From: Rhizohabitans arisaemae
Lineage (GTDB): Bacteria > Actinomycetota > Actinomycetes > Streptosporangiales > Streptosporangiaceae
Assembly (NCBI RefSeq): GCF_025996515.1
Contig: NZ_BLRH01000029.1
Span: 620,001-684,000 of the forward strand
DNA length: 64,000 nt
Direction: 5' to 3'
The notes beneath the pieces are model-generated. The model saw nothing but the letters and a program-made list of their open reading frames with translations, was not told where the DNA came from and did no database searches. Made by a program: the position numbers and the translations under genes. The stretch's first letter is position 1; each line of letters starts with the position of its first letter. This document shows positions 51,622-59,740 of the stretch, piece by piece.

Positions 51622-54265
51622 GGGTGAGGGTGTGTACGGCTTCGCGGCGGACGCTCTCCTCGCGGGCGCGCATCGGCGTGGTCTTCCCGTCCCGCCAGAG
51701 CAGCGCCTGATCCCAGTAGTTGTCGTGGAAGGCGTGCCCGGACGCGCCGGTGAGGTTGATCCACCGCGACCGGTCCGGGTCCGCCAGGTCGATCAGCATG
51801 CGCATCGAGGGAAGCGAGTCGATCGCGTAGCCCTGCTGGACGTTCCAGCCGGTCGCGTTCACCGCGTCGTCGTTCCCGCCGACCTGGATCGGCCCCCGGT
51901 TGAACAGCCACTCGACCGGCCCGATACCCGAGGTGCCGAACGTGTCGTTGACCAGGGTCAGCGTGTGCAGGTCACCCCAGCGCCAGTGCGCCGGGTCGCC
52001 GCCCAGCTCCCGCCGGGCCTTGTCGAGGGCGGCCTTCAGCACGTCGTCCCTGGTCTCCGTGCGGCCCGCGGTGGTGACGTCGTCCCACCACGGGTCGTCG
52101 GGCTTGCCCAGCAGCGACCGGACCACCTGGAACCACCGGTCGCCCCCGGTGGGCCGGGCGTCCTCGGGCAGCTCGTCGTTGAAGGTGTCGACGAGCAGGT
52201 TCCGCCAGACCGCGTTGAAGTAGGCGGCGGGCGCCGAGTCCAGCTCCTGGGAGAAGTCCCAGCCGCTCAGGAGCCCGGTCGGGTCGCCGATCCGGAGCAG
52301 GTAGGGGACGAGGACCGGGCCGAGCGCGTTCTCGCTGTCCAGCTGGATGCGGCCCATCGTCTCCAAGTCGACCTTGCCCGCCGCGAACGCCTCCTCCAGC
52401 CGGTCGACGATCCGCTGGGCCCGGGAGCCGTACGCCCAGTCCTTGGTGAGCAGGAGCGGATGGTCGGCTCCGACGGCCGCGTTGTTCGCGGTGACGATGT
52501 ACCCCTTGGCCGGGTTGTAGACCGTGGGGAGCTTGTCGAAGGGGATGTAGCCCGACCAGTCGTGTTCGCCGGTCCAGCCGGGCACCGGCCAGCGGCCGTC
52601 GCCCTTGGTCCGGACCGGGATCCTGCCGGGGGCCTGGTAGCCGATGTTGCCTTGCAGATCCGCGTAGAGGAGGTTCTGCGCCGGAACCTCGAACAGCTTG
52701 GCGGCCTCCCGGAAGCCCTTCCAGTCCTGCGCCTTGGCCAGCCGCAGGATCGCGTCGGCGGTACGCCCGGGCTCCAGCGCGGTCCACCGGAGCGTGACGC
52801 CGTACGCCGTCTCGGCGGCCCCGCCCGGCGCGGGGCCGGACGGGCCGGGTGGGGCCGGAGTGGCCGTCGCGTCGGGGACCTGGAGGATGCGTCCCGCGCC
52901 GGGGACCGCCCGGCGCGCGTCCCCGATGACGTCGGAGATCAGCGGCCCGTGCCGGGTGGACCGGACCTCGACGCGGACCGGGGGCCCGCCCGCGACCTTG
53001 ATCTCCTCGGTCCGGGTCTCCACGGGGAGCCACTCGCCCTTGTACTCGTACCGGCCGTCCCGCAGTCGCTCCAGGTAGACGTCGGAGACGTCGGGGGCGA
53101 GGTTGGTGAAGCCCCAGGCGATGTTGTGGTTGCGTCCGATGATCACGCCCGGCACGCCGGCGAAGGTGAACCCGCTCAGGTCGTACGGGCACTCGGCCGA
53201 CCTGCTCCGGCAGTGCAGTCCGGCCTGGTACCACAGGGAAGGCATGTGCGGGGCGAGGTGGGGGTCGTTGGCGAGCAGCGGCTTTCCGGTCGTGGTACGG
53301 GCGCCGCCGACCACCCAGGAGTTGGAGCCGATGCCGCCCGAGCCGCCCGCGCCGTCGCCGAGCAGGCTCGGCGCCCGCCGGATCGCGCGGATCGCCCCGG
53401 CCAGCGCCGGCTCGGCGACGGCGGGGACGCCGGGGGTGAGGGCTTCGGTCACGGCGCGTGCCGGTGAACCCGTCCGCTCCCCGTCGACGATCGTCGCGTG
53501 GCGGTCGTACGGGTACTCCGGCCACAGCTGGTCGACCCGGTCCTTGGGCACGGCCGTTGCGGCCACGGCGCGGGCCAGCTCCTGCTCCATGTTGGAGCGC
53601 AGGTCCCACGCCATCGCCTTGAGCCAGGCCACCGAGTCGGCCGGGGTCCACGGCTCGGGGGCGTAGTCGCCGTTGGTGAGCTTCAGCACCGTGTACTCCA
53701 GGCTCCGCCCGAACGCGTCGCGCCGTTCGGCCATCCAGGCGTTGACGCCCTTGGCGTAGGCGTCCAGGACCCGGCGGGTCTCGGGGTCGAGGAGCTCCAG
53801 CTCCCGTTCGGCGGTCCGGCGCCAGCCCAGGGTGCGGATCACCTTGTCGGTGTCGAGGGTGCTCGCGCCGAAGAGCTCGGACAGGCGCCCCGCGGTGGTC
53901 TTGCGGCGGAAGTCCATCTCCCAGAAGCGGTCCTGGGCGTGGATGTAGCCCTGGGCGAGGAAGAGGTCGTCGGGGGTGTCGGCGTAGAGCTGCGGGATGC
54001 CGTACCGGTCCCGGATCACGGTGACGGGACCCGAGAGGCCCTTGACGGTGAGCGAACCCTCCAGCTGGGGGAAGGACTCCCGGACGGTCCACACCGCGAA
54101 CGCCGCGACCAGGGCGGTGAGCACCAGCAGGGTCACGAGGACCCGGGCGAGCCACCGCAGAGGCCAAGGCAGACGGGCGAACGGGCGTAGCTTCACCGGG
54201 ACTCTCCAGGGGCGGCGTCGGGGCGGTTCATCAGTATGTTCCACCCCAAAACCATTTCCAGTCAC
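51611..54265 (-). CDS. Penicillin acylase-family N-terminal-nucleophile amidohydrolase
   Basis: 884 residues. An N-terminal membrane helix (about 40-62, VLVTLLVLTALVAAFAVWTV) suggests export or anchoring. The alpha part holds VIRDRYGIPQLYADTPDDLF and YIHAQDRFWEMDFRRKTTAG. The autocatalytic cleavage site lies in GGIGSNSWVVGG, with the nucleophile Ser near residue 311. Beta-chain motifs LANDPHLAPHMPSLWYQAGL and IIGRNHNIAWGFTN follow. Substrates in the family include beta-lactams, acyl-homoserine lactones and lipopeptides; not decided here. Monocistronic GTG-start gene. Confidence 0.92.
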   Translation of the reverse strand: MTGNGFGVEHTDEPPRRRPWRVPVKLRPFARLPWPLRWLARVLVTLLVLTALVAAFAVWTVRESFPQLEGSLTVKGLSGPVTVIRDRYGIPQLYADTPDDLFLAQGYIHAQDRFWEMDFRRKTTAGRLSELFGASTLDTDKVIRTLGWRRTAERELELLDPETRRVLDAYAKGVNAWMAERRDAFGRSLEYTVLKLTNGDYAPEPWTPADSVAWLKAMAWDLRSNMEQELARAVAATAVPKDRVDQLWPEYPYDRHATIVDGERTGSPARAVTEALTPGVPAVAEPALAGAIRAIRRAPSLLGDGAGGSGGIGSNSWVVGGARTTTGKPLLANDPHLAPHMPSLWYQAGLHCRSRSAECPYDLSGFTFAGVPGVIIGRNHNIAWGFTNLAPDVSDVYLERLRDGRYEYKGEWLPVETRTEEIKVAGGPPVRVEVRSTRHGPLISDVIGDARRAVPGAGRILQVPDATATPAPPGPSGPAPGGAAETAYGVTLRWTALEPGRTADAILRLAKAQDWKGFREAAKLFEVPAQNLLYADLQGNIGYQAPGRIPVRTKGDGRWPVPGWTGEHDWSGYIPFDKLPTVYNPAKGYIVTANNAAVGADHPLLLTKDWAYGSRAQRIVDRLEEAFAAGKVDLETMGRIQLDSENALGPVLVPYLLRIGDPTGLLSGWDFSQELDSAPAAYFNAVWRNLLVDTFNDELPEDARPTGGDRWFQVVRSLLGKPDDPWWDDVTTAGRTETRDDVLKAALDKARRELGGDPAHWRWGDLHTLTLVNDTFGTSGIGPVEWLFNRGPIQVGGNDDAVNATGWNVQQGYAIDSLPSMRMLIDLADPDRSRWINLTGASGHAFHDNYWDQALLWRDGKTTPMRAREESVRREAVHTLTLTP

Positions 54266-54408
54266 ATTACCCAGCGCCCGTCTCCCTTGCCGGGGCGGCG
54301 TTTCCGGCTCGAACCCGATGAGGGATCGAGTGCGGCTTGGTGGTGTTTATCCCTAGAACCGGGTTTTACCAGGCATTTTGCGGAAAGGCCGGAAGAAAAG
54401 GGGGACTC

Positions 54409-55044
54409 ATGACATCACCACTGGCTCCAAAGTTCGCCGCGATTCCGGCGGACGCACAGACGATCGCGTCCTACGCCTCCTACGCCGAGGCACAGCGCTC
54501 CGTGGACTATCTCTCGGACAACAGGTTCCCGGTGGAGAACCTCGCGATCGTCGGCGCCGACCTGCGGTCGATCGAGCGGGTCACCGGGCGCTTGAACTGG
54601 GCCAAGTCGGCTCTGTACGGCGCACTCACCGGTGTGTGGATCGGTCTGTTCGTCGGCCTGCTGCTCGCCCTGTTCACCCCCGGCATCGGGGCGTGGCTCA
54701 GGATCGTGGTCTACTGCGCCATCTGGGGTGCGATCTTCGGGGTCGTCTTCGGGCTCATCAGATACGCGTTCACCGGCGGGCAGCGGGACTTCACCTCGGT
54801 GCAGACCATTCTGGCCGGCCGGTACGACGTGCTCTGCGCGGCGCCGCTGGTACCGCAGGCACGGCAGATGCTGGAGCACGTCTCCGCGGCGACGGCGCAG
54901 GTTCCCCAGCAGCCGGCCGCCCCCTCCGTGCCGCAGCACCCGTCCACGGCCGGGGCACCGCAGACACCGCCCGCCGCCCGATCGGACTACCAGCCGCCGC
55001 AGCCGCCGCAGTCACCGCGGCCCGACCAGGGCCGTGACCTGTAG
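54409..55044 (+). CDS. General stress protein (YflT/GSP17M-like domain)
   Basis: 211 residues. The N-terminal domain (about 15-70) reads IASYASYAEAQRSVDYLSDN, then FPVENLAIVGADLRSIERVT, the GSP17M pattern. A Gly-rich two-helix segment follows (YGALTGVWIGLFVGLLLALF, WGAIFGVVFGLIRYAF), as in glycine-zipper stress proteins, then YDVLCAAPLV and a Pro/Gln-rich tail. Probably membrane-associated, role unknown. The ATG has AAGGGGG upstream. Confidence 0.8.
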   Translation: MTSPLAPKFAAIPADAQTIASYASYAEAQRSVDYLSDNRFPVENLAIVGADLRSIERVTGRLNWAKSALYGALTGVWIGLFVGLLLALFTPGIGAWLRIVVYCAIWGAIFGVVFGLIRYAFTGGQRDFTSVQTILAGRYDVLCAAPLVPQARQMLEHVSAATAQVPQQPAAPSVPQHPSTAGAPQTPPAARSDYQPPQPPQSPRPDQGRDL

Positions 55045-55053
55045 CCCGACCTG

Positions 55054-56193
55054 CTAACCCGGCGCCGCCCGGCCCACCTGGAGCGCCAGATCGAGTCCGA
55101 GGATCCGGTCCAGGTGGATGAAGGCCTCGAACCGGGCACCCGGGGCGATGCCCCGATCACGGCCGAGACCGTCCAGCAGGCGCAGCGCCCGCGGCGTGTC
55201 GAGGTCGTTCTCCAGGGCCTCGACCACGGCGGCGACCGGCTCGGCGGGCAGGGGCGCGCTCGGGGACTCCGCCCACGCGGCGACCCGCGAGCGCCAGTCG
55301 TCGAGTCCGGCGCCGGCCGCCCGGAGCACGTCCCAGGTGAGGTCCGCCGGGTGCCGGTGGTGCCGCTCAAGCAGCGCGAGCCGTACGGCGAGCGGGTCCA
55401 GGCCGGCGTCCACGACCCGCCGGAGCCCGGCACTCGGCTCCGGCGGGGACACCGGTGCGGTGTGCGCCCAGTGGCCCACCGTCTCCCGGCCCGTCGCCGC
55501 GTTCGACTGGGCCCGCACGTTCTCGTGGTGCGGGAAGCTCAGGCTCGCGTCGCCCACGTGGACGTCGATCCGGGTGCCGAGGTGGTCCAGCGGCAGGGCC
55601 GAGCACTCCACGTGCGCGCCGGGCAGGCCCCGTCCCCACGGCGCCAGGTGGCACGGTCCGGTCGAGCGCGGTTCCCAGAGCACCCAGTCCGCGTGGCCTC
55701 GCTTGCGGGGGTCGCCGACCTCGATTCGGTCGTCTTCCCGTCCGCCGTGCACCCGGCCGCCCGACATCGCGCCGTAGCCGGGGAAGGACTCCGCCGAGAA
55801 GAACACCGACCCGTCCTGGACGATGTAGGCGTGCCCGCGCTCGACCAGCGCGGCGATCAGGTCGACCACCAGGTCGACGGATCCGAGCCCGGCGGCGGGG
55901 CAGCCGGGCGGGTGGATGTTGAGCGCCAAGGTGTCGGCGTCGAAGGCGGCCAGGTGGGACCGGACGTCCTCCTCGGCCCCGGTCACCTCCCCCTCGGCGC
56001 GGTTGCGGCAGGTCAGCACCCGTCGCCCCCGGCACTCGGCGACCCGGCGGATCAGGTCGGCGAGCAGATACGGACGGAGGTCACCGAGGCCGGCCGGTCG
56101 CCCGGCGGCGGGGCCGCAGGTGTAGACGCGCAGGAACCCCGATGCGGCCACCGGCTCGATTCGGTCGGTCCGGGAGTCATGCAACCGGAGCAT
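55054..56193 (-). CDS. CysRS/MshC-like protein lacking HIGH and KMSKS
   Basis: 379 residues with the cysteinyl-tRNA synthetase fold. The HIGH position reads YTCGPAAGRPAGLGDLRPYL, so the first zinc Cys is kept but HIGH is replaced. Other zinc/cysteine-pocket ligands remain: GAHVECSALPLDHLG and FPHHENVRAQSNAATG. The KMSKS loop is absent (WAHTAPVSPPEPSAGL). The C-terminal end (LDPLAVRLALLERHHRHPAD to LDRILGLDLA) is closer to MshC than to full CysRS. Adenylation by the normal route seems unlikely; possible roles are cysteine binding or a regulatory paralogue. Starts at a leaderless ATG. Confidence 0.82.
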   Translation of the reverse strand: MLRLHDSRTDRIEPVAASGFLRVYTCGPAAGRPAGLGDLRPYLLADLIRRVAECRGRRVLTCRNRAEGEVTGAEEDVRSHLAAFDADTLALNIHPPGCPAAGLGSVDLVVDLIAALVERGHAYIVQDGSVFFSAESFPGYGAMSGGRVHGGREDDRIEVGDPRKRGHADWVLWEPRSTGPCHLAPWGRGLPGAHVECSALPLDHLGTRIDVHVGDASLSFPHHENVRAQSNAATGRETVGHWAHTAPVSPPEPSAGLRRVVDAGLDPLAVRLALLERHHRHPADLTWDVLRAAGAGLDDWRSRVAAWAESPSAPLPAEPVAAVVEALENDLDTPRALRLLDGLGRDRGIAPGARFEAFIHLDRILGLDLALQVGRAAPG

Positions 56194-56200
56194 ATGATCG

Positions 56201-56206
56201 AGCCTA
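56201..56206 (-). promoter_or_regulatory. -10 box of the CysRS-like gene
   Basis: TAGGCT on the minus strand, ending seven bases before ATG 56193, identical to the mshB -10 hexamer. Confidence 0.5.
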
Positions 56207-56334
56207 GCGTTCAAGACCCCCGTTCCTGTGGATAACGTTCGGTCCTTTCCACAGAAGCCCGTTCGGCTCCCCACAGCACCCCCCTCCCCGGTGACCCTGG
56301 TGACGTGACCCACCGCACCACCCGAGGAGACGCC

Positions 56335-57576
56335 ATGGCCGGTCAGATCGCACTGGAAATGCCCCCCTACGTCGCATCCCACTTCATCGTCGCCACCTGT
56401 GACCCACCGGAAGACCCCATGGCCCTGGTGCGGGCCCGGCTGCCGGAACCCTGGGCGGGGGTGGTCGCCGACCTGACGGCTTCCGACGCGCTGCGGATCC
56501 GGTCCGCCACGGCGGGCGCCTCGGGGTGGTATCTCCGACTTCTCGCCATGGCCTGCGGCACCCAGTCCGAGTCCGAGCGGCTCCTCGGCGCCGGGCACCA
56601 CCTGCTCGTCTCACTTCGGGCCGAGCCGGAGCGCCAGCCCGAGCAGGCGCAGGCGGCGAGGGCGGTGGCGCGGCTGCTGGCCGCGGCGACCGACGGGGTG
56701 ATCGCCGACGACCGGACCAACCAGGTGGTCTCGCTCGCGGGCGGCCTGGCCGAACGGCGTGAGTTCCGGCTCTCCGACGACTGGCTGGCGGTCTTCGTCG
56801 TCCCCGACGACGGGCGGACCCCGCCGTTACCGGGCGGGGTGCCCTGTCCCGCCGTGCCGCAGGCCGTCGCCCGGGACCCGCTTCGGATTCCGGAGCCCGT
56901 CGGGGTGTCCTCCGGGGCCGCGCCGCCGGTGCTGGGGCGGTCCCCGCTCATCCCCGCGATCGTGTCGACGCGCTCACCCGCGCCGGAGGCCGGTCCCCGG
57001 ACGTCCGCGGATCCGGCGGAGGAGCGCGTGCGGGGTCGCGGCGGGCCGTGGGAGGATCCCCCTCCGGGGCCGGTGACCTCCCGTGACTGGGTTCCGGGGG
57101 AGTTGCTGCTGGACCTGCTGGAACGACCCGGGCGGACGCCGACCGTGCGGCTCGTCACGGCGGGCCTGCACCGGTTCGGGCTGCCGGAGCTGCTCCTGCC
57201 CGGAGTGCCGCCCGACTCGGTGCCGCACACCATCAACCTGCTCCGGGCGCTCGCCACCCGGCTCCTCCACGGCTACTGGAACCGGACGGCCGGCCGGCGG
57301 GGTGGGGACCGGCACCGCGTCCCCGCGTCCTCGGAGGTGACCGTGAGCGATCTGCGCCGATACTGGGGATCCCCGTGGACCTGGTGTTACGGCGCCTCGG
57401 TCCGGCTGCGGATGGAGGAGCCGTCGGGGGACCTCCCCGTGGTCGCCCCCTACCTCACGGTCGGTCCGCAGCGGAGCTTCCGCCGGGGCCAGTCCGCGTG
57501 GATCAGCAACGCGGTCGTGCCCGTCATGCCCGCCCTGGCGGACTCCCCGGGCCCGGGTTCCGGCGGGCCGTGGTGA
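56335..57576 (+). CDS. Hypothetical protein
   Basis: 413 residues, no family recognised. The N-terminal half is helical (PWAGVVADLTASDALRIRSA, WYLRLLAMACGTQSESERLL); the middle (about 165-255) is a Pro/Arg-rich linker; the C-terminal part includes HTINLLRALATRLLHGYWNR and a Trp-rich motif, DLRRYWGSPWTWCYGASVRL. No signal peptide or membrane helix. The ATG at 56335 has GAGGAG seven bases upstream, so translation is well supported. Confidence 0.62.
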   Translation: MAGQIALEMPPYVASHFIVATCDPPEDPMALVRARLPEPWAGVVADLTASDALRIRSATAGASGWYLRLLAMACGTQSESERLLGAGHHLLVSLRAEPERQPEQAQAARAVARLLAAATDGVIADDRTNQVVSLAGGLAERREFRLSDDWLAVFVVPDDGRTPPLPGGVPCPAVPQAVARDPLRIPEPVGVSSGAAPPVLGRSPLIPAIVSTRSPAPEAGPRTSADPAEERVRGRGGPWEDPPPGPVTSRDWVPGELLLDLLERPGRTPTVRLVTAGLHRFGLPELLLPGVPPDSVPHTINLLRALATRLLHGYWNRTAGRRGGDRHRVPASSEVTVSDLRRYWGSPWTWCYGASVRLRMEEPSGDLPVVAPYLTVGPQRSFRRGQSAWISNAVVPVMPALADSPGPGSGGPW

Positions 57577-57630
57577 GCTCCGGCGCACGGTGGGGGAGCC
57601 GGCCCGCGTCCGCCGGCTCCCCCGGCGCCG

Positions 57631-58941
57631 TCACAGGGGCAGCTCCCCGTTGCGGAAGAGGTCGACGAAGATCTGGTGGTCGAGGCGGGTGCGCGCCCCG
57701 TAGGTGTGGGCGAAGTCCACCAGGAGCCCGACGAAGCCGTCACGGTCCGCGCCGATCACCGAGGTGATGGCGGCCTCGGTGCAGAAGTCCACCAGGGTGT
57801 GGCTTGACTCGTCGTCGGCGACCGAGTGCATGCGGGCCACGGCACGGCCGAGGTCGTGCACCGTCGAGTGGAGCTCGTCGGGCTCGTTCACGTCGTCCCA
57901 GCTGAGGTCCTCGCTGTAGGGCGAGACCTCGGCCACCAGCTGACCCACCCCGTCCAGCTCGGTGTAGCCGACCCAGGGGTCGGCGTTGAACTGAAGCGCC
58001 CGCTGGGACTCGGCGGTCCGATGGCCCTGGTGGAGGAAGTAGGCGCGCACCCGCTCGTCGGTGACGTACCGGGAGACCGCGGGTGTCTGCGCCTGCTTGA
58101 TGTAGAGGACGACGTCGTTCTCCAGCGCCTGGGTGTGCCCTTCGAGCAGCACGCTGTAGGACGGCAGACCGGCGGAGCCGATGCCGACCCCCTTGCGCAG
58201 GACGACGTCCTTGACGGTGTGGGCGATCGGGCGGTGCATGGCGGCGCTCGACGGGGAGAGCGTGGGCAGGTAGGCGTGGAAGGCCTCCTCGACGGCGGCC
58301 CGGGTGGGCGCGTCGATCAGGTGGACGCCGTCCCCGGCGGCGAAGCGCCGGTCGTGGTTCTGCACGGTGGTGATCTTGTCGAGCAGCGCCACCCGCGTGC
58401 TCAGCCGTGCCTGCTGGAGTACCCGGTGGATCACCCCGCTCGTGGTCTCCAGGGTGAGCGAACCGACGACGTCGTCCCCTTCGGTGGCGATGGCCCACAG
58501 CGCGTCGAGGTAGGACTCGGCGAACGCGGTGATCAGGTCGCTGATGGCCAGGTCGGAGAGGGCCTTGGCGTACCCGATTAGGGCGAGGCTGGCGACGAGC
58601 CGCTTCAGGTCCCACAGGTAGGGGCCGACGTACGCCTCGTCGAAGTCGTTGACGTTGAAGACGAGAACGCCGGACGAGTTCATGTACGTCCCGAAGTTCT
58701 CGGCGTGCAGATCACCGTGGATCCAGACGCGGCGCGTCCTCTCATCGAGAAACGCATCATCCGCGTAAGAACTAGTCATATCCGCATAAAACAGGCAGGC
58801 GGAGCCGCGGTAGAAGGCGAACGGTGAGGCCGCCATCTTGCGGAACTTGCGGCGGAAAGCGGCGGGGTCCCGCTTCATGGACTCCCCGAATTCGGCGACC
58901 AGGATGTCCACTATCAACGCCGCACGTGGGTCATTTTTCAC
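57631..58941 (-). CDS. DUF2252 family protein (kinase-like fold)
   Basis: 436 residues. Family motifs: FRKMAASPFAFYRGSACLFY near the N-terminus, RVWIHGDLHAENFGTYMNSS (HGDLHxxN as in APH-type kinases), FNVNDFDEAYVGPYLWDLKR, and VLRKGVGIGSAGLPSYSVLL. The role is unknown; the HGDLH/NDFDE pair suggests phosphotransfer or nucleotide binding. The GTG at 58941 is preferred because a TAATGT hexamer ends seven bases upstream. Confidence 0.88.
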   Translation of the reverse strand: MKNDPRAALIVDILVAEFGESMKRDPAAFRRKFRKMAASPFAFYRGSACLFYADMTSSYADDAFLDERTRRVWIHGDLHAENFGTYMNSSGVLVFNVNDFDEAYVGPYLWDLKRLVASLALIGYAKALSDLAISDLITAFAESYLDALWAIATEGDDVVGSLTLETTSGVIHRVLQQARLSTRVALLDKITTVQNHDRRFAAGDGVHLIDAPTRAAVEEAFHAYLPTLSPSSAAMHRPIAHTVKDVVLRKGVGIGSAGLPSYSVLLEGHTQALENDVVLYIKQAQTPAVSRYVTDERVRAYFLHQGHRTAESQRALQFNADPWVGYTELDGVGQLVAEVSPYSEDLSWDDVNEPDELHSTVHDLGRAVARMHSVADDESSHTLVDFCTEAAITSVIGADRDGFVGLLVDFAHTYGARTRLDHQIFVDLFRNGELPL

Positions 58942-58948
58942 CCACGGC

Positions 58949-58954
58949 ACATTA
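58949..58954 (-). promoter_or_regulatory. -10 box of the DUF2252 gene
   Basis: TAATGT on the minus strand, seven bases before the GTG at 58941; another in-frame GTG (58947) lies only one base after the hexamer and is unlikely. Confidence 0.45.
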
Positions 58955-58987
58955 GCGACACACCCCGGCAGATGCCATCTTGCGGGT

Positions 58988-59740
58988 TTATGTCCAGAAA
59001 CGGAAAAGGCGGTCGCCGACGTAGACCAGATGCGGGTCGATCCGCAGCACCTCAAGGATCGCGAAGACGCCGGTGAAGAACACCCGGTTCACCGCCGGGA
59101 TCCAGAGCAGCGCGATCAGCGCCAGGAAGCCGAACGCGCCGACCTTGGCCGCGGCCTGGGCCCAGCGGGCGGGCAGGTAGGGCTCGACGATGCCGAACCC
59201 GTCCAGTCCGGGCACCGGGAGCAGGTTGAGCACCGCGGCGGTCACCTGGAGAAAGGCCAGAAACGCCAGTGCGGCCCAGAAGGCGGGCCGGTCCGAGGTG
59301 AGGTTGACCACGATCGCGGCGAGAGCCACCGCGAACACCAGGTTCGCTGCCGGCCCCGCCGCGGAGATCAGGCTGTGCCTGAGCCGGCCCGGGATCGCAC
59401 CCCGGTTGACGTACACCGCCCCGCCGGGCAGTCCGATCCCGCCGATCAGCACGAACAGGATCGGCAGCACGAAGGAGAGACCGATGTCGCTGTACTTCAG
59501 CGGGTTGAGGGTGAGGTAGCCCTTCGACGCCACGCTGTGGTCGCCGCCGCGATAGGCGAGGTACGCGTGCCCGAACTCGTGCAGGGAGAGGGAGACGACC
59601 CATCCGGTGATGACGAAGACGAAGACCGCGAGCCGGGCCACCCACTCCGCCTGTCCCCCGGACTGCCAGGCCAGGACTCCGCTCCCGAGGAAGACGGCGA
59701 GGATGGCCAGGAAGACGGGGCTCGGGCGGGCTTCACGCAT
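58988..59740 (-). CDS. Site-2 protease family (M50) membrane metalloprotease
   Basis: 250 residues, about six membrane helices. Zinc motif SLSLHEFGHAYLAYRGGD (HExxH) and the distal ligand region LLPVPGLDGFGIV (a LDG motif). Intramembrane cleavage of anti-sigma factors or other membrane proteins is the usual role. The ATG at 59740 overlaps the end of the upstream sigma-like gene by 8 bp, so the protease belongs to the same transcript, which suggests a functional link with that DNA-binding protein. Confidence 0.88.
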   Translation of the reverse strand: MREARPSPVFLAILAVFLGSGVLAWQSGGQAEWVARLAVFVFVITGWVVSLSLHEFGHAYLAYRGGDHSVASKGYLTLNPLKYSDIGLSFVLPILFVLIGGIGLPGGAVYVNRGAIPGRLRHSLISAAGPAANLVFAVALAAIVVNLTSDRPAFWAALAFLAFLQVTAAVLNLLPVPGLDGFGIVEPYLPARWAQAAAKVGAFGFLALIALLWIPAVNRVFFTGVFAILEVLRIDPHLVYVGDRLFRFWT

